A stretch of DNA of 64,000 bases from positions 7,449,219 to 7,513,218 of the forward strand of contig CM022676.1 of the NCBI GenBank assembly GCA_012295275.1, read 5' to 3'. The notes under the pieces were generated by a model, which was not told the origin of the DNA, made no database searches, and worked only from the letters and a program-made list of their open reading frames with translations. Made by a program: the position numbers and the translations under genes. Within the stretch, counting starts at the first letter, position 1, and every line of letters starts with the position of its first letter. This DNA comes from Chrysomallon squamiferum (lineage: Eukaryota > Mollusca > Gastropoda > Neomphalida > Peltospiridae). Shown here piece after piece: positions 21,890 through 35,206 of the stretch.

Positions 21890-23346
21890 AGGTTTGCGTG
21901 TATCTATTGTTTTGTGTCAAAGGTTGCAGTGGCAAATACGTATTTCGAAATTTAGAATCACGCCGTTCTTTGTCTTTTGTAATTTTTGCGTAGGTCTATT
22001 ATTATTTGTTTTAATTTCTTTGTTTTTCTTTGGAGAAGCGTGTTACTGGCAAACGTGTATTTTAGGATCTGATTATTCTCTGTCATATGTACGTCTGGTT
22101 AGACTTTGCACATAGACAATACTCTGCTTATTTGTTTCTAACATTCTTTACATCACTCTGTCGATCCATCAGTCCACCCAACTCACTAGGTGTTTGTAAA
22201 TTTACAATTATCTATGTAACAACGTATGGTTGTACTGTGTGGAAACTTACTCATGCGGACACACAAACACACACACACACACACACACATACACATAAAC
22301 GTATACATACGAAGTTTATGATTAACAAATAAACTTGTTTCCTTCTTTATAATTCACTCATATTACATCATTTAATATCAAACTTTATAATTCATAAGTC
22401 ATATATATTTATTTAAGCTGTATATGAAATATAAAGGGAATTACATTTATAATATGTTTCTATTCTAAGGCTATCTCATTAAATCCAAAAATCCGATATA
22501 AGTTATATCTATATATATATAGAGTGTATGTGTGTTTTAAAACAGTGTCTAGATTGAACTGGAATGAAGTACAGTGATAATAATATAACTTAAAGTTGTA
22601 TCAAACAATATAATAAGATACTTTACAATATAATATAATATTGCACGATATGATATCATAAGAACACAATAGATAAAATACAGTAACTTGGCAGAAACAG
22701 TATGAAGTGTTTGGGGTTAGAGTTTTTTGTTCGTCTTCTTCCATCCATGGCTGGTTTTAAACAGAGTTGTAGAGATACAATATATCAGATTAAAACTAAC
22801 CGAGTCATGTCATGCGCTAAGAAAAACTGACGAACAGGCAAATTCAAAATGGTCGCCCTTTATCTCTTTGCAACACCCAGTTTATTATGAAATATCATCT
22901 GAGAATTTGTAGAAACATTTTTCATTATTAAAAATGAACGCACGCACACACACACAATATAAATCTGTGTTTGTATATGTATATATACACACACACACAT
23001 ACACATATACATGTAAAGATGAGCATACGCACATACACATGTATTTACTCACCTACTTACTTACAAAAAAAAGAAAAAACACATTCAGCATACATATATG
23101 CATGGATATATGCATGGATACATATTACTTACATACATACATACGTACGTAAGCACTTATCTGCAAACACATTGCTATAATATAAATAAATACATACGTA
23201 CATATATACGCACAGGCATAACCTCCCAAAAAACATTATCCCCACAAATAAACCAAAAACCCTCCAAAAACGTACTGAACAAAATCAAGTATTCAAAATA
23301 TAACGGGAGTAAACCTGATAAGTCGGGAAAAGTAATAATAATAATA

Positions 23347-23405
<59 letters not shown>

Positions 23406-23783
23406 CATAGTAATAATAATAATAATAATAAAAAGAACGAAAAGAAACAAACAAAGAAGAAAACTCATCCAGAGGTTGAATAACAGGTACAGGCTGAAAA
23501 CTTAGTAAATGTGATTGTGAGAAATGAATTTTGAAAGAAAATAAGACAGAACAATAATAAATCAAAATGCAGATGAATAGTTTACGTAAAGTCGTTGAAT
23601 ATTTTGATATCAGAGACTGGTGTATGTTGAGAATGATACAACAGTTACGTCAATTACAACAAAGAACACAGATATGTTTATTTCAAACTGTGAAACGTAT
23701 TGTACATTTTTATATAATTATTTACGTTATAGGTGTATGCATACGCACACGGATTTAGATGTATACTCAAAAAGTAAGAATAC

Positions 23784-23829
<46 letters not shown>

Positions 23830-24730
23830 CACATTCTTGTATAACCGAACAAAATAGAAAGAATATGCTACACAATAACTTGGCAGAAAGAGTTTCATGT
23901 GTTTTGGGTTACATCTTTTGTACGTCGTCTTCCACCCATGGCTGGTTTTGAATAGCGTGTAGAGTTACAAATATCACAGTAAAACGGGTCCGTCTTGTCA
24001 TGACAGGAAAAACTAAACTTGACAAGCCGCCAAATTCAAAATGGCCGCCCATTATGTCTTTGCAACACCCACTTTATTATGAAATATCAGGTGAGAATTT
24101 CTCATTATTAAACATGAATAAAATCGCACACACAAACACATACATACACACACACATATGCGAATGGACGTATATACATATATACATAAACGAACATACG
24201 CACATACACATATATTTACTTACCTCCTTACATAGATAGGTACAATAAAAATAATTTAAAACCCCCCCACAACAACAAACAAACACCTTCAGCATACATA
24301 CATGCATACATACACACATTCATGCATACGCAAAAACTTATCTACATACCTGCAAATACACAAATACATATTTCTGTAATATAAAATACCTACATACGTG
24401 CATATATACACCCAGGCATAAATCCCCACCGAAAAAAATAAATAAAACGTAACAAAAAGGTAAATATTAAAAACAAATAAACGTATTAAAGAAAATCTGT
24501 ATGGTAAGTCTAAAAATGTCTAACAACCTAGAGGTTACTTTATAAAGAATAAAAGGAATTTTCATTTTACTTGTGAAACAGGGAGTAAACCTGATAAGTT
24601 AGCAAAAATAAAATAAAAAAGATGTTGAAAATCAGATTTATATTAGCAGCAGACGAAAGAAGAAAACAATGAAGTAAATAAAATATAATAAAAAACTATA
24701 TTTTTATTAACGTGAAAACTAAAATTAAGG
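21890..24730. repeat. Intergenic: alpha repeats and microsatellites between minus- and plus-strand clusters
   Basis: No gene is seen. It holds the outer part of the gene B 5' block, a degraded ITAM-exon flank (about 22340-22400), (CA)n at 22261-22290, alpha cores at 22685-22935 and 23885-24115, (AAT)n at 23333-23430 and (CA)n at 23786-23832. The two gene clusters are transcribed away from this region. Confidence 0.6.
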
Positions 24731-24732
24731 AA

Positions 24733-24790
24733 ATGAGTTGGAAGTTATTCTGTGTGTTCATGTTACTGTGATGTGTATTGTACGTACGTG
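24733..24790 (+). pseudogene. Dead signal exon (pseudogene C)
   Basis: Homologous to the 58-nt signal exons and begins ATG AGT TGG AAG. Codon 13, Gly in siblings, is TGA (24769-24771), and the 'caag/gtatgt' donor is destroyed ('gtacgtacgtgtt'). Confidence 0.8.
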
Positions 24791-25211
24791 TTTTATATTC
24801 AGATTATTTATCTCTATCCGAATTCATTGCATTTCATTGTTAAATCGCTGAAATAACTGCTACATATTTCTGACTAATGTAAATTAAAAAGCATAATTGT
24901 GTGTTTCGAAATTTTGATATACATTTGTATTACGACACGATACAGTAATATAATATAACATAACAAGACATGACAGTCTGTAACACAACTTAATGTAACG
25001 GAATATAATACAGTCTAAAATTATGTAACAAATCGTAACAAAGTAATAATAATGATGATAGTACTTCTACTACTACTACTACTAATAATAGTAATAAATA
25101 AAAAATATCATAAATTAGAAACAATGCAATTACATAAAAATAATCTGATTTAATTTAATTTAATTATATTTATATTTTAATTTATTTTATTTAATTTATT
25201 TATAAATTAAG

Positions 25212-25533
25212 GTCAGTATTATATGTTAACAATATCAGACAGATGTGCAGTTGTTGGATGACCTGTTACTTCTACTTGTCGAGAAATTCGTTCTCCGATT
25301 CTTTGTTTTATTATTGGTTGGTTTGTGAATAACACAGAATGCAAGATGCATGAAGTAGATGGAATATGTCAGTGTCGTTTTCTTAATGAACATCCAGAAG
25401 AATACATTTTTTAACTGTCTTTTTGAACGAATCATTCTCATAGTAAAGTCTGTCAAAATCAGTCAACACGGAACAGTATGGAGATATGATGAATATGGAC
25501 GACGAAGCAATGAAATAAAACTTGAAGTGAGAG
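25212..25533 (+). pseudogene. Frameshifted V-type Ig exon (pseudogene C)
   Basis: Acceptor 'aattaag' and donor gtaaaa are kept, but the length is 322 nt (3n+1) instead of 306-312. The frame breaks at the T-run encoding EEYIF (stop TAA). After the shift, the conserved WRCG has become WRYD, losing the essential last Ig cysteine. The copy at 55363-55684 carries the same two lesions. Confidence 0.85.
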
Positions 25534-25859
25534 GTAAAATTAACTTTATTTTTAATATTATTACTATACGTATTGTATTTTAAAAAAAGAAGGAAAAAAC
25601 AAAACAAGAAACAACAACAACAAGTTCGTCAATTTCGGTATGAAGCATTTGCCTCATTTGCTTCAGTGTTGTTACGGCCATATATGTATACTTTTATATA
25701 TATGTGTGTCTGTATGTGTGCGTATGTGTATGTGTACGTGAGCACACATGTAGAATCATACGTTCTTTTATAGATAATTACATATTTACAAATACTTAGG
25801 CAGTGAGTTGGATGGACGGATGGATGGGCAGAATGATCGAAAGAATGAAAGAAACAAAT

Positions 25860-26570
25860 GAACATTGGCAGAGTATTGTCTACGTGCAAAGTCTAACGAG
25901 ACGTAAATAAGATAGAGAACATTCCGATCCTAAAATACATATTACATATTTGCCAGTGACAGGTTTCCTATGTAAATAGATGCACGTGAAAATTACAAAA
26001 GACAAAGAACGCAATACGACGTGGGAAGCGATGATTACCTGCGATTACTGAGAAACCTTTTGACATAAAAAATTAGATCCACGCAAAATTATAAAAAAAA
26101 CAAAGAACGGCGTGCTTCGTGGTAGAATATAAAATCTGATAATACATATTTGCCAGTGCAGGGGTTAACACAAAACAATAGATACACGCAACCATTACAA
26201 AATACAAAGAACAGCGTGCTTCGTGTGAAGCGATGATTACCCCCGATTACTGAGCAGTCTTTTTTCTTGTCTGATTAATCTACACGTAGACAATATTCGG
26301 TGACGTCATCCGTCTTCGGGGTGCATGATGATTACTCTCGGTCTAAAATAGCGTTCGTGGCGCTGAAGAGCGGTCACGTTTCAGTCAGCTGACCGTTACG
26401 TCACTGTTTAGGTCGTTTCGAACATGTCCGAAGATTTCCGAGTCTGTCATTTTCTGATAGAGGTCTCGGATTTCGTCTTGTCGTGTATGTACAAGTAAAT
26501 AGTACTTTTTATACGCTACCAGCGAACTGCTGAAGTCAGTCGAGTGGTTCTAGTATATTATAGATATTAT
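25860..26570 (+). promoter_or_regulatory. Orphan copy of the conserved 5' block
   Basis: Contains tandem, diverged units with 'acaaagaacg' and 'gaagcgatgattac' (~130 bp spacing), then TGACGTCA (CRE palindrome, about 26303), a CATG palindrome gaacatgtcc at 26420-26429, 'tttttata' at about 26507 and 'ctgaagtcagtcgagtgg'. The block is cut at about 26580 by alpha-repeat sequence. No signal exon follows, so it has no visible gene to drive. Confidence 0.45.
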
Positions 26571-26599
26571 TTTACTGGGATTAAAACGGATTTAGATAT

Positions 26600-26618
26600 A
26601 TACTCAAAAAGTAAGAAT

Positions 26619-26665
<47 letters not shown>

Positions 26666-27345
26666 GCACACACACATTCTTGCATAACCGAACAAAATAG
26701 AAAGAATATGCTACTCAATAACTTGGCAGAAAGAGTGTTTTGGGTTACATATTTTGTGCGTCGTCTTCCATCCATGGCTGGTTTTGAATAGAGTGGTAGA
26801 GTTACAATAAGAGTTAAAACGGGTCCGTGTTGTCATGACAGAACATTACTAAACTTGACAAGTAGCCAAATTCAAAATGGCCGCCCTTTATCTCTTTGGG
26901 TTACACCTTTTGTGCGTCGTCTTTCACTGAGTGTAGAGTTACAAATATCAGAATAAAACGGATTCGTCTTGTCTTGGCATCAGAAACAGAACTTGAGAAG
27001 CAGCGAAATTCAAAATGGCCGCCCTTTATCTGTTTGCAGCACTCATTTTATTATTAAATATCACTGACAATTTGTACAAAATTTCTCATTATTAAAAATG
27101 AACATAAACGAACATACGCACATACACATATATTTACTTACCTACTTACATAGATAGGATACATACAAAAAACAACAAACACCTTCAGCATACATACATG
27201 CACACATACATACATTCATACATACGCAACAACTTATCTACATACCTGCAAATACACAAATACATATTTGAATATAATTTAATGTTTCGCATCGTACGTA
27301 AATAAAGCAGCATTTCTCTACGTACACAATATAAAACGTTTTTCA
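26600..27345 (+). repeat. Alpha repeat block with two cores
   Basis: (CA)n at 26622-26672, then two alpha cores in tandem (about 26705-26895 and 26900-27095) and the TACA-rich tail. No gene. Confidence 0.65.
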
Positions 27346-27839
27346 TTTTTTTTCTCTATCGATTTTTGTAGTCGCGCCATACATAGATATTCATATACAT
27401 AATGGAAAGCGGTATGGAAGCTTCATCGCTTATCTGTGAAACGGCGAAATTATATAAAACTATGAAACAAAACATCGTAAGGCATTTTAAGGATCAACAA
27501 CGTTAATTTACTACTTTTCAGGCATATATTAGTGTGAATTTAGCGTCAGAAATCCTAATTTCTTTCTGCAAATTTCACTGATTTTCTGGTTGTTTTTCTC
27601 TTACTGTTAGCTGCACCTACAAACATGGATAACGAAAATTACTTTAAGTTATCTAAATTTTAATAGAAGCACTTTGCATTAATTTTAATTTAAACCGGTG
27701 CTGTACAATAAAGCATTGTTGCTATAATGTATGTATTTATTTATATATTATTTATTTATTTTATAAAAAAGAAACTAAATAGAATAAAATAAAACGAAAT
27801 AGAATAAAACAATAACAAAATATTGTTCTTCAAATCCGT

Positions 27840-29360
27840 TTAATAGTTATAACAACTTAATGGTCTCAGGGGAATAACTCCATTTAAAACAATACATAAG
27901 AACTAAGACAGAGTTATTCCTCTGAGACCGTTAACTTGTACTTTAAACGGAATTTGCATAATAATGCATTTCCCCTATAATTTATTTATTTATTTGTATA
28001 GAAAAAGAAATTTAAATAATATAAAATGAAACGAAACAGATTAAAACAATAACAAGATATTCTCCAGGTCCGTATAATAGAGTTATAACAAGTTTACGGT
28101 GTAAGGGGAATAACTGTACTTAAGCTAATAAATAAGAACTAAAACAGAGTTATTCCTCTTAGTTAACTTAAACAGTACTTTAAACAGCATCTGAACAATA
28201 GAGCATTGTTGCTATAATTTATTTATTTATCTATTTAATTTATCAAAAAGAAATTTAAAATAAATAAAATAAAACCAAACAGTATAAAATAATAAGAAGA
28301 TATTGTTCTTCAGGTCCGTTTAGTAGAGTCAGAACACGTTAACGGTCTAAGTGGAATGACTATATTTAAAATAATAAATAAGAACTAAAACAGAGTTATT
28401 CCCCTTGGACCGTTAACTTTTACTTTAAATCGCATCGGCACAGTAAAGTATTATTCTTATTTAAATTTATTTTATGAAAAAAGAAATTTAAATAAAATGA
28501 AAGGAAACGAAATAGAATAAAAGTAAAAAGATAATATTGTGCAGATCCGTTTTCATGCAGTCGTAACAAGTTAACGGTGGAAGGGGAAGAACTGTATTTA
28601 AGATAATAAATAAGAACTAAAACAGAGTTATTCCTCTTAGACCGTTAATTATACTTTAAACCGCATCTGCACAATAAAGGATTGTTGTTGTGATTATTTT
28701 TATTTATTTATTTATTTGTTTATTTATTTATTATTTATTTTATAAAAAATAAAATAAAATAAAATGAAACAGAACGAAATAAACAATAGCATTAAATTGT
28801 TGTGTAAATGTCTTTAATACAGTTGTGACAAGTTAAGGGGAATAAGTCTATTTAAAATAATACGTAACAACTAAAATAGAGTTATTCCTAGTAAATGATT
28901 GTTGTTGAAATTTATTTATTTGTTAGCTTGTTTATTTGTTTATTTATTTATCTATTTCATAGAAAAGAAATTAAATTAAAGGAAATTAAAAAATAAGTAA
29001 AAGAACAACAATAAAATGTTGTGCAAATTGTCTTCAAAGGGTTATCACATGTTAATAGTCTAAGGGGAATAACTCCATTTAAAATAATACTTTTGAAATA
29101 AAACAGAGTTATTCTTCTCAGACCGTTATCTGTACAATAAACCGTATGTGTATAATAAAGCATTGTTGTTGTAATTTATTTATTTATTTATTTTCTAAGA
29201 AAGAATTGAAATAAAATCAAATAAAACAAAATCAAATAAACAATAACAATTAGTTCTTGTGTAGATGGGTGTAATATAATTGTGACAAGTTGATGGTCTA
29301 AGAGGAATAACTCTAATACTATAAATAATTAAAATAACTAATTAAGGGAAATAACTCTAA
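27840..29360. repeat. Tandem array of ~240-bp hairpin units, 7 copies
   Basis: Each unit has a left arm like 'ggtctaaggggaataactc' and a right arm like 'agttattcctcttagacc', separated by about 30-45 nt, then an (ATTT)n spacer and a short A-rich stretch. Left arms lie near 27860, 28098, 28341, 28576, 28835, 29052 and 29293. Arms can pair over about 20-26 nt. No coding content. Confidence 0.85.
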
Positions 29361-29617
29361 CATTAAAACTTTAAGTCACTGAGCATTTGCCTTCTGCGCC
29401 ATTTTTTTAATTTTAAAGACAGAATTTTGTTTAATAATTTAGGAAGAAAGAAACAAAAATATACGGGTATGAATCATAATTTTAGTCTCACCATTTGTTT
29501 CTATAATTTGTTATAATGTTTGTAACCGAAACAAAACTTGAAGACGGAGCCTACCTCTTTTCATTTTATAACTTTTATGTAATATTATGATTAGGCTTAG
29601 TTTCGTTTATATAAAAA

Positions 29618-29628
29618 AAAAATAAAAA

Positions 29629-29659
<31 letters not shown>

Positions 29660-29738
29660 TAATAAATAAAAAAATAAAAAATAAAATAAGTAAGTAAATA
29701 AATAAATAAATAAATAAATAGATAAATAAATAAATACA

Positions 29739-29809
<71 letters not shown>

Positions 29810-29810
29810 G
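29618..29810. repeat. (AAAT)n microsatellite
   Basis: About 190 nt of AAAT/AAATA repeats inside the duplicated element. Confidence 0.95.
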
Positions 29811-31104
29811 TTTCCAATTTACTTCCACAGATGACATCTGCTGAAACTTAGATAGCATGAAAAAGATGTTTTATATATTTATTTTAATGTTAAATGCGTC
29901 TTTAAGTCCTAATATTATTTTCATAACAGTCTGAATATTGTTTAGCTATTGAATCCAAGTATATTTTGCCATTTGTCTCTTGTAGACTGTTTCATTGTTT
30001 TCACAAAGATCCACCGAATTTACCGTTCTAACATGCGCAATAAATTTCAGCCATTATCAGTGACGGCGCAAGAACATTCGTTACTCTAGGCCAGGTTAGA
30101 TTCTGGCGCCCCCAGGAAAATATGTTTGAGAAAACTGGATCTTCTGCTGTAGGCCAAGGATGTTCTATGTAGATGTTTCATGATCTTTTCGTCTACAAAT
30201 AAACTGTATTGGCTTGGTGATTGCTGTTGCTGGTGAGGTAGCATAGATTTAAGTTTGTTGTCTGGACTGTACTGCTTGGTCTTGTTTGTTTTTAGCTGTG
30301 TCGTGATCTGTTCATTCTGAAGAAAGTTGTTGATACTCAGATTCAGTGGCAACTCAGTAACCAGCGCTTTGAAGCACAATGATTTAGACAATGAACACCA
30401 TCCCTATTTTCATCAGATTCAGAACTATCAAGTAGGGACAAATCTAAATATCCGCGACCAAAACATTTTCATTTTCAAGTATGTGTGGTATTTCATGGAC
30501 CTCTTACTTATGTTATTGACTAAAATAATTAATAAATAATAATATTACAACAACATTTCCTCCACATACAATATTTTCACTTGCACCCCTCAAAATTGTG
30601 TTTCGTTATTGTAATCGATAGACTTGTCTGGGATATTCTGATGAAGAAATTACTAGTCTTACACATTACATTTATAACAACCAAAAGAAATGGAAGAGGT
30701 GGAGGAGGAAAACACAAATTAATTAATGTAATCACTTACATCTGTACACTTTTACAACTCTGAATACACATTCGTTACAAAGATATGACTTCTGAATAAA
30801 ACAATAAATTTACCTCTTTTCTTTTATTTTCATTTTTGCCCTCTTTTGAAACTAGAAATACACAGCAGATGTAAATAGTTCATTTTACAGACTTAAAAGA
30901 AAGATTTCCATATTGTTGCTTTTTTAAACAATGGTTAAAGTGATAGAAAATGGAATAAAAGAATTGTGAGCAAGAAGATAGAACGGGAAATAGGACAAGG
31001 GATGTAATAAAAGCAGGTAATGTAACTACTAAACTAGTGTGTACTGTTGTTTTGTTCATTATGTTATGTTTCTTTATCTTATAGTAGGTTTGTTTCTGTT
31101 TCCT

Positions 31105-31106
<2 letters not shown>

Positions 31107-31141
<35 letters not shown>
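31107..31141. repeat. (TA)n microsatellite
   Basis: Dinucleotide tract near the right end of element copy 1. Confidence 0.9.
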
Positions 31142-31143
<2 letters not shown>

Positions 31144-31349
31144 TCTAACATACACGCACATTCATATACATATACACATACATCACTATTTTTCTTTGAC
31201 ACAGTAAATAAAAGTTTCAGTTCTCTTATAATTTAATGTTTCGCATCGTACCTAAATAAAGCAAGGTTTCTCTACACAATAAATAACGTTTTTCATTTTT
31301 TTTCTGTATAGATTTTTATAGTTCGGCCATTCTGATTTAACATACATCT

Positions 31350-32830
<1,481 letters not shown>

Positions 32831-32833
32831 GAA

Positions 32834-32889
32834 ATGAGTTGTAAGTTATTCTGTGTGTTCATGTTACTGGGATGTGTATTGTACGTACA
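32834..32889 (+). pseudogene. Truncated signal exon in front of gene D
   Basis: Begins ATG AGT TGT AAG TTA and reads [19 protein letters not shown], but is cut two bases before its donor and fused straight to the conserved 5' block ('agtcgacgcaaaatg'). It cannot splice normally and marks a duplication breakpoint. Confidence 0.75.
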
Positions 32890-33290
32890 AAGTCGACGCA
32901 AAATGACAAAAGACAAAGAACGGTGTGCTTCGTGGGAAGCGATGATTACCACCGATTACTGAGCAGAGTTTTTTCTTGTCTGATTAGCCTCTGCACGTGG
33001 ACAGTATTCGGTGACGTCGTCCGCCTTCGGGGTTCGTGCGAATGGCGTGTAAAGCGATGATTATTCATGGTCTAAAATAGTGTTCGTCGCGCTAGAAAGC
33101 AGTCACGTGCTAGTCTGCTGACGTTACGTCACTATTTAAACATGTCCGAAGATTTCCGAGTTGGTCGTTTTATGAGTGGGTCTTGGATTTCTTCTTGTAG
33201 TACGTGTATGTACGAATAAGAATATGCTTAATGGTACCAGCGAACTGCTGAAGTCAGTTGAGTGGATTTCCAGATTGTAGATGATATTTT
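32890..33290 (+). promoter_or_regulatory. Conserved 5' block of gene D
   Basis: Contains 'acaaagaacggtgtgcttcg', 'gaagcgatgattac', an E-box CACGTG at about 33106, 'gttacgtcac', the palindrome aaacatgtcc at 33138-33147 and 'ctgaagtcagttgagtgg'. It sits about 300 bp before the gene D signal exon. Confidence 0.5.
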
Positions 33291-33564
33291 AGAAAGTATA
33301 AAACGGGTATTTTACTTGTGAAACAGGAAGTAAACGTGGTAACATAGCAAGAGAAAAGTAAACAAGGAAGAATTTAAAAGAAGAAGACAGTGAAGAAACT
33401 ATTTTTATATTAACAGGAGTGAAAACAAGAAGATAATGAAATTTCAAAAAAAAAATCAAAAAAAAAATAAACAATAAAAAACAACAACAACAACAACAAA
33501 CTATTAATAATAACAGTAATAAAACTAGTTTTTGTGAACGGAAGTGAAAACTAAAATAGTGGAA

Positions 33565-33622
33565 ATGAATTGTAAGTTATTCTGTGTGTTCATGTCACTG
33601 GGATATGTATTGTACGTACAAG
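33565..33622 (+). CDS. Gene D signal exon
   Basis: 58 nt, [19 protein letters not shown], donor gtatgt, phase 1 out. It follows the 5' block by about 300 bp. Confidence 0.75.
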
Positions 33623-34218
33623 GTATGTATTTGATATTCTTTCTTTCTTTTATTTCTTTCTTTATTATTATTATTTGTTTGTTATTGATTTAAATGTGAA
33701 ATCTGGGTGGGCTCGCCGCCGTTTTTGAATGACTAATGTAAAATGAAATGTTTAACTGCCAGTTCAACTCTTTAAAATATGTTTAGGAAAATATTAACAT
33801 AATAACATGATACAATCGATAATCCTTAAAAAAACACAGACATGTAGCATAATACATACACAAATGAAAACATATATATATATATATACTTAACTACCTA
33901 CCCATGTACATACATGCAGACATAGAGATACACATAACCTATAAGGTATTTTTTTTTTTTATTCAGGTTACGTATCTCTGTCTGAGTTAATGTCATTTAG
34001 TAAGTGTGAAACCTGGGTGGAATAGACATTATGTATTGCTGACAAATGTAAAATGAAAAATGTGTAATTGTGTGATTTGAACTTTAGAAGTATATCTGCA
34101 TTAAAACATCTATGACATTATATGACGACATAATATAACACAATATGACAATCCATCTAACAGCGTAACGTAAAATAATGTAACATAATGTAATACAAAG
34201 TAAAATTCTGTAATAAAG

Positions 34219-34271
<53 letters not shown>

Positions 34272-35175
34272 TAATAATAATAATAATAGTTTCTATAATT
34301 TAATTTAATTTAACTTTAACTTTATATTTAATTTTATTTTTAAATTATTTTTTAATTTAAACTTTGAAGTTTTATTATTATTATTATTATTTGTTTTAAT
34401 TTATGTTTTTTTTAATCATTATTCTAAACTGAAGGTCAGGGTTACACATTAACAGCATCAGACAGATATGGAGTTGTTGGATCACAATTTACTTTGACCT
34501 GTCGAGCAGGTCCTGCTGATGTATTTAGCTGGTTTGTGAATGACGCAGTGTACTCTATGGATGGACAAGTACGTGGTTACTGTCGTTGGTTCGGGGCACA
34601 TCCAAAAGATAATTTGTATAACTGTTCGAATGGAGTAAGGACTCTGACAATAAAATCTGTCAAACTCAGTCAACAAGGAACAGTGTGGAGATGTGGTGAT
34701 GATGTACCACGCAGCAATGAAATAAAACTGGAAGTGAGAGGTAAAAATCAGTTTTATTACTGTCATTCTAGGACACATGTAGTGCTAATGATATCTAAAA
34801 AAAAAAAAAAAAAAAAATTCAATAAAACAAAACAGTACTATAACTCACATGTTTTATCAGTTTTATTTTGTAATTAGCATTCTAGGAATTATGTTCTTTT
34901 AATGCTTTCTAAACTAAACATCTCAGTAGAACAAAATAATACTTGAAATCAGAGGTCAAATACCTTTATCAAAATCAAATACTTTGATAATTACAGAAGA
35001 CAAGAATTATTAATATATTTTAACATTTAACTAAGTTTATATTCTTAAATGAAATAATTTCCAACCAAATTATAAGATTAAACAGATCGTACGTATACGC
35101 TAACTTACGTATATGAAGATACATCTTTAAAATGATACATGTGTACATATCAAGATTTAGTTTTTTATTTTGATA

Positions 35176-35206
<31 letters not shown>

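Noticed and set aside
22340-22400. Additional ITAM exon at 22.35 kb
   Set aside because: Only the 3' flank pattern ('cttctttat…cattca') is recognisable; no tyrosine boxes or splice sites remain.
27840-29360. CRISPR array (regularly spaced repeated hairpins)
   Set aside because: The units are ~240 bp with diverged arms and AT-rich spacers that are themselves related; this is animal DNA without cas genes.
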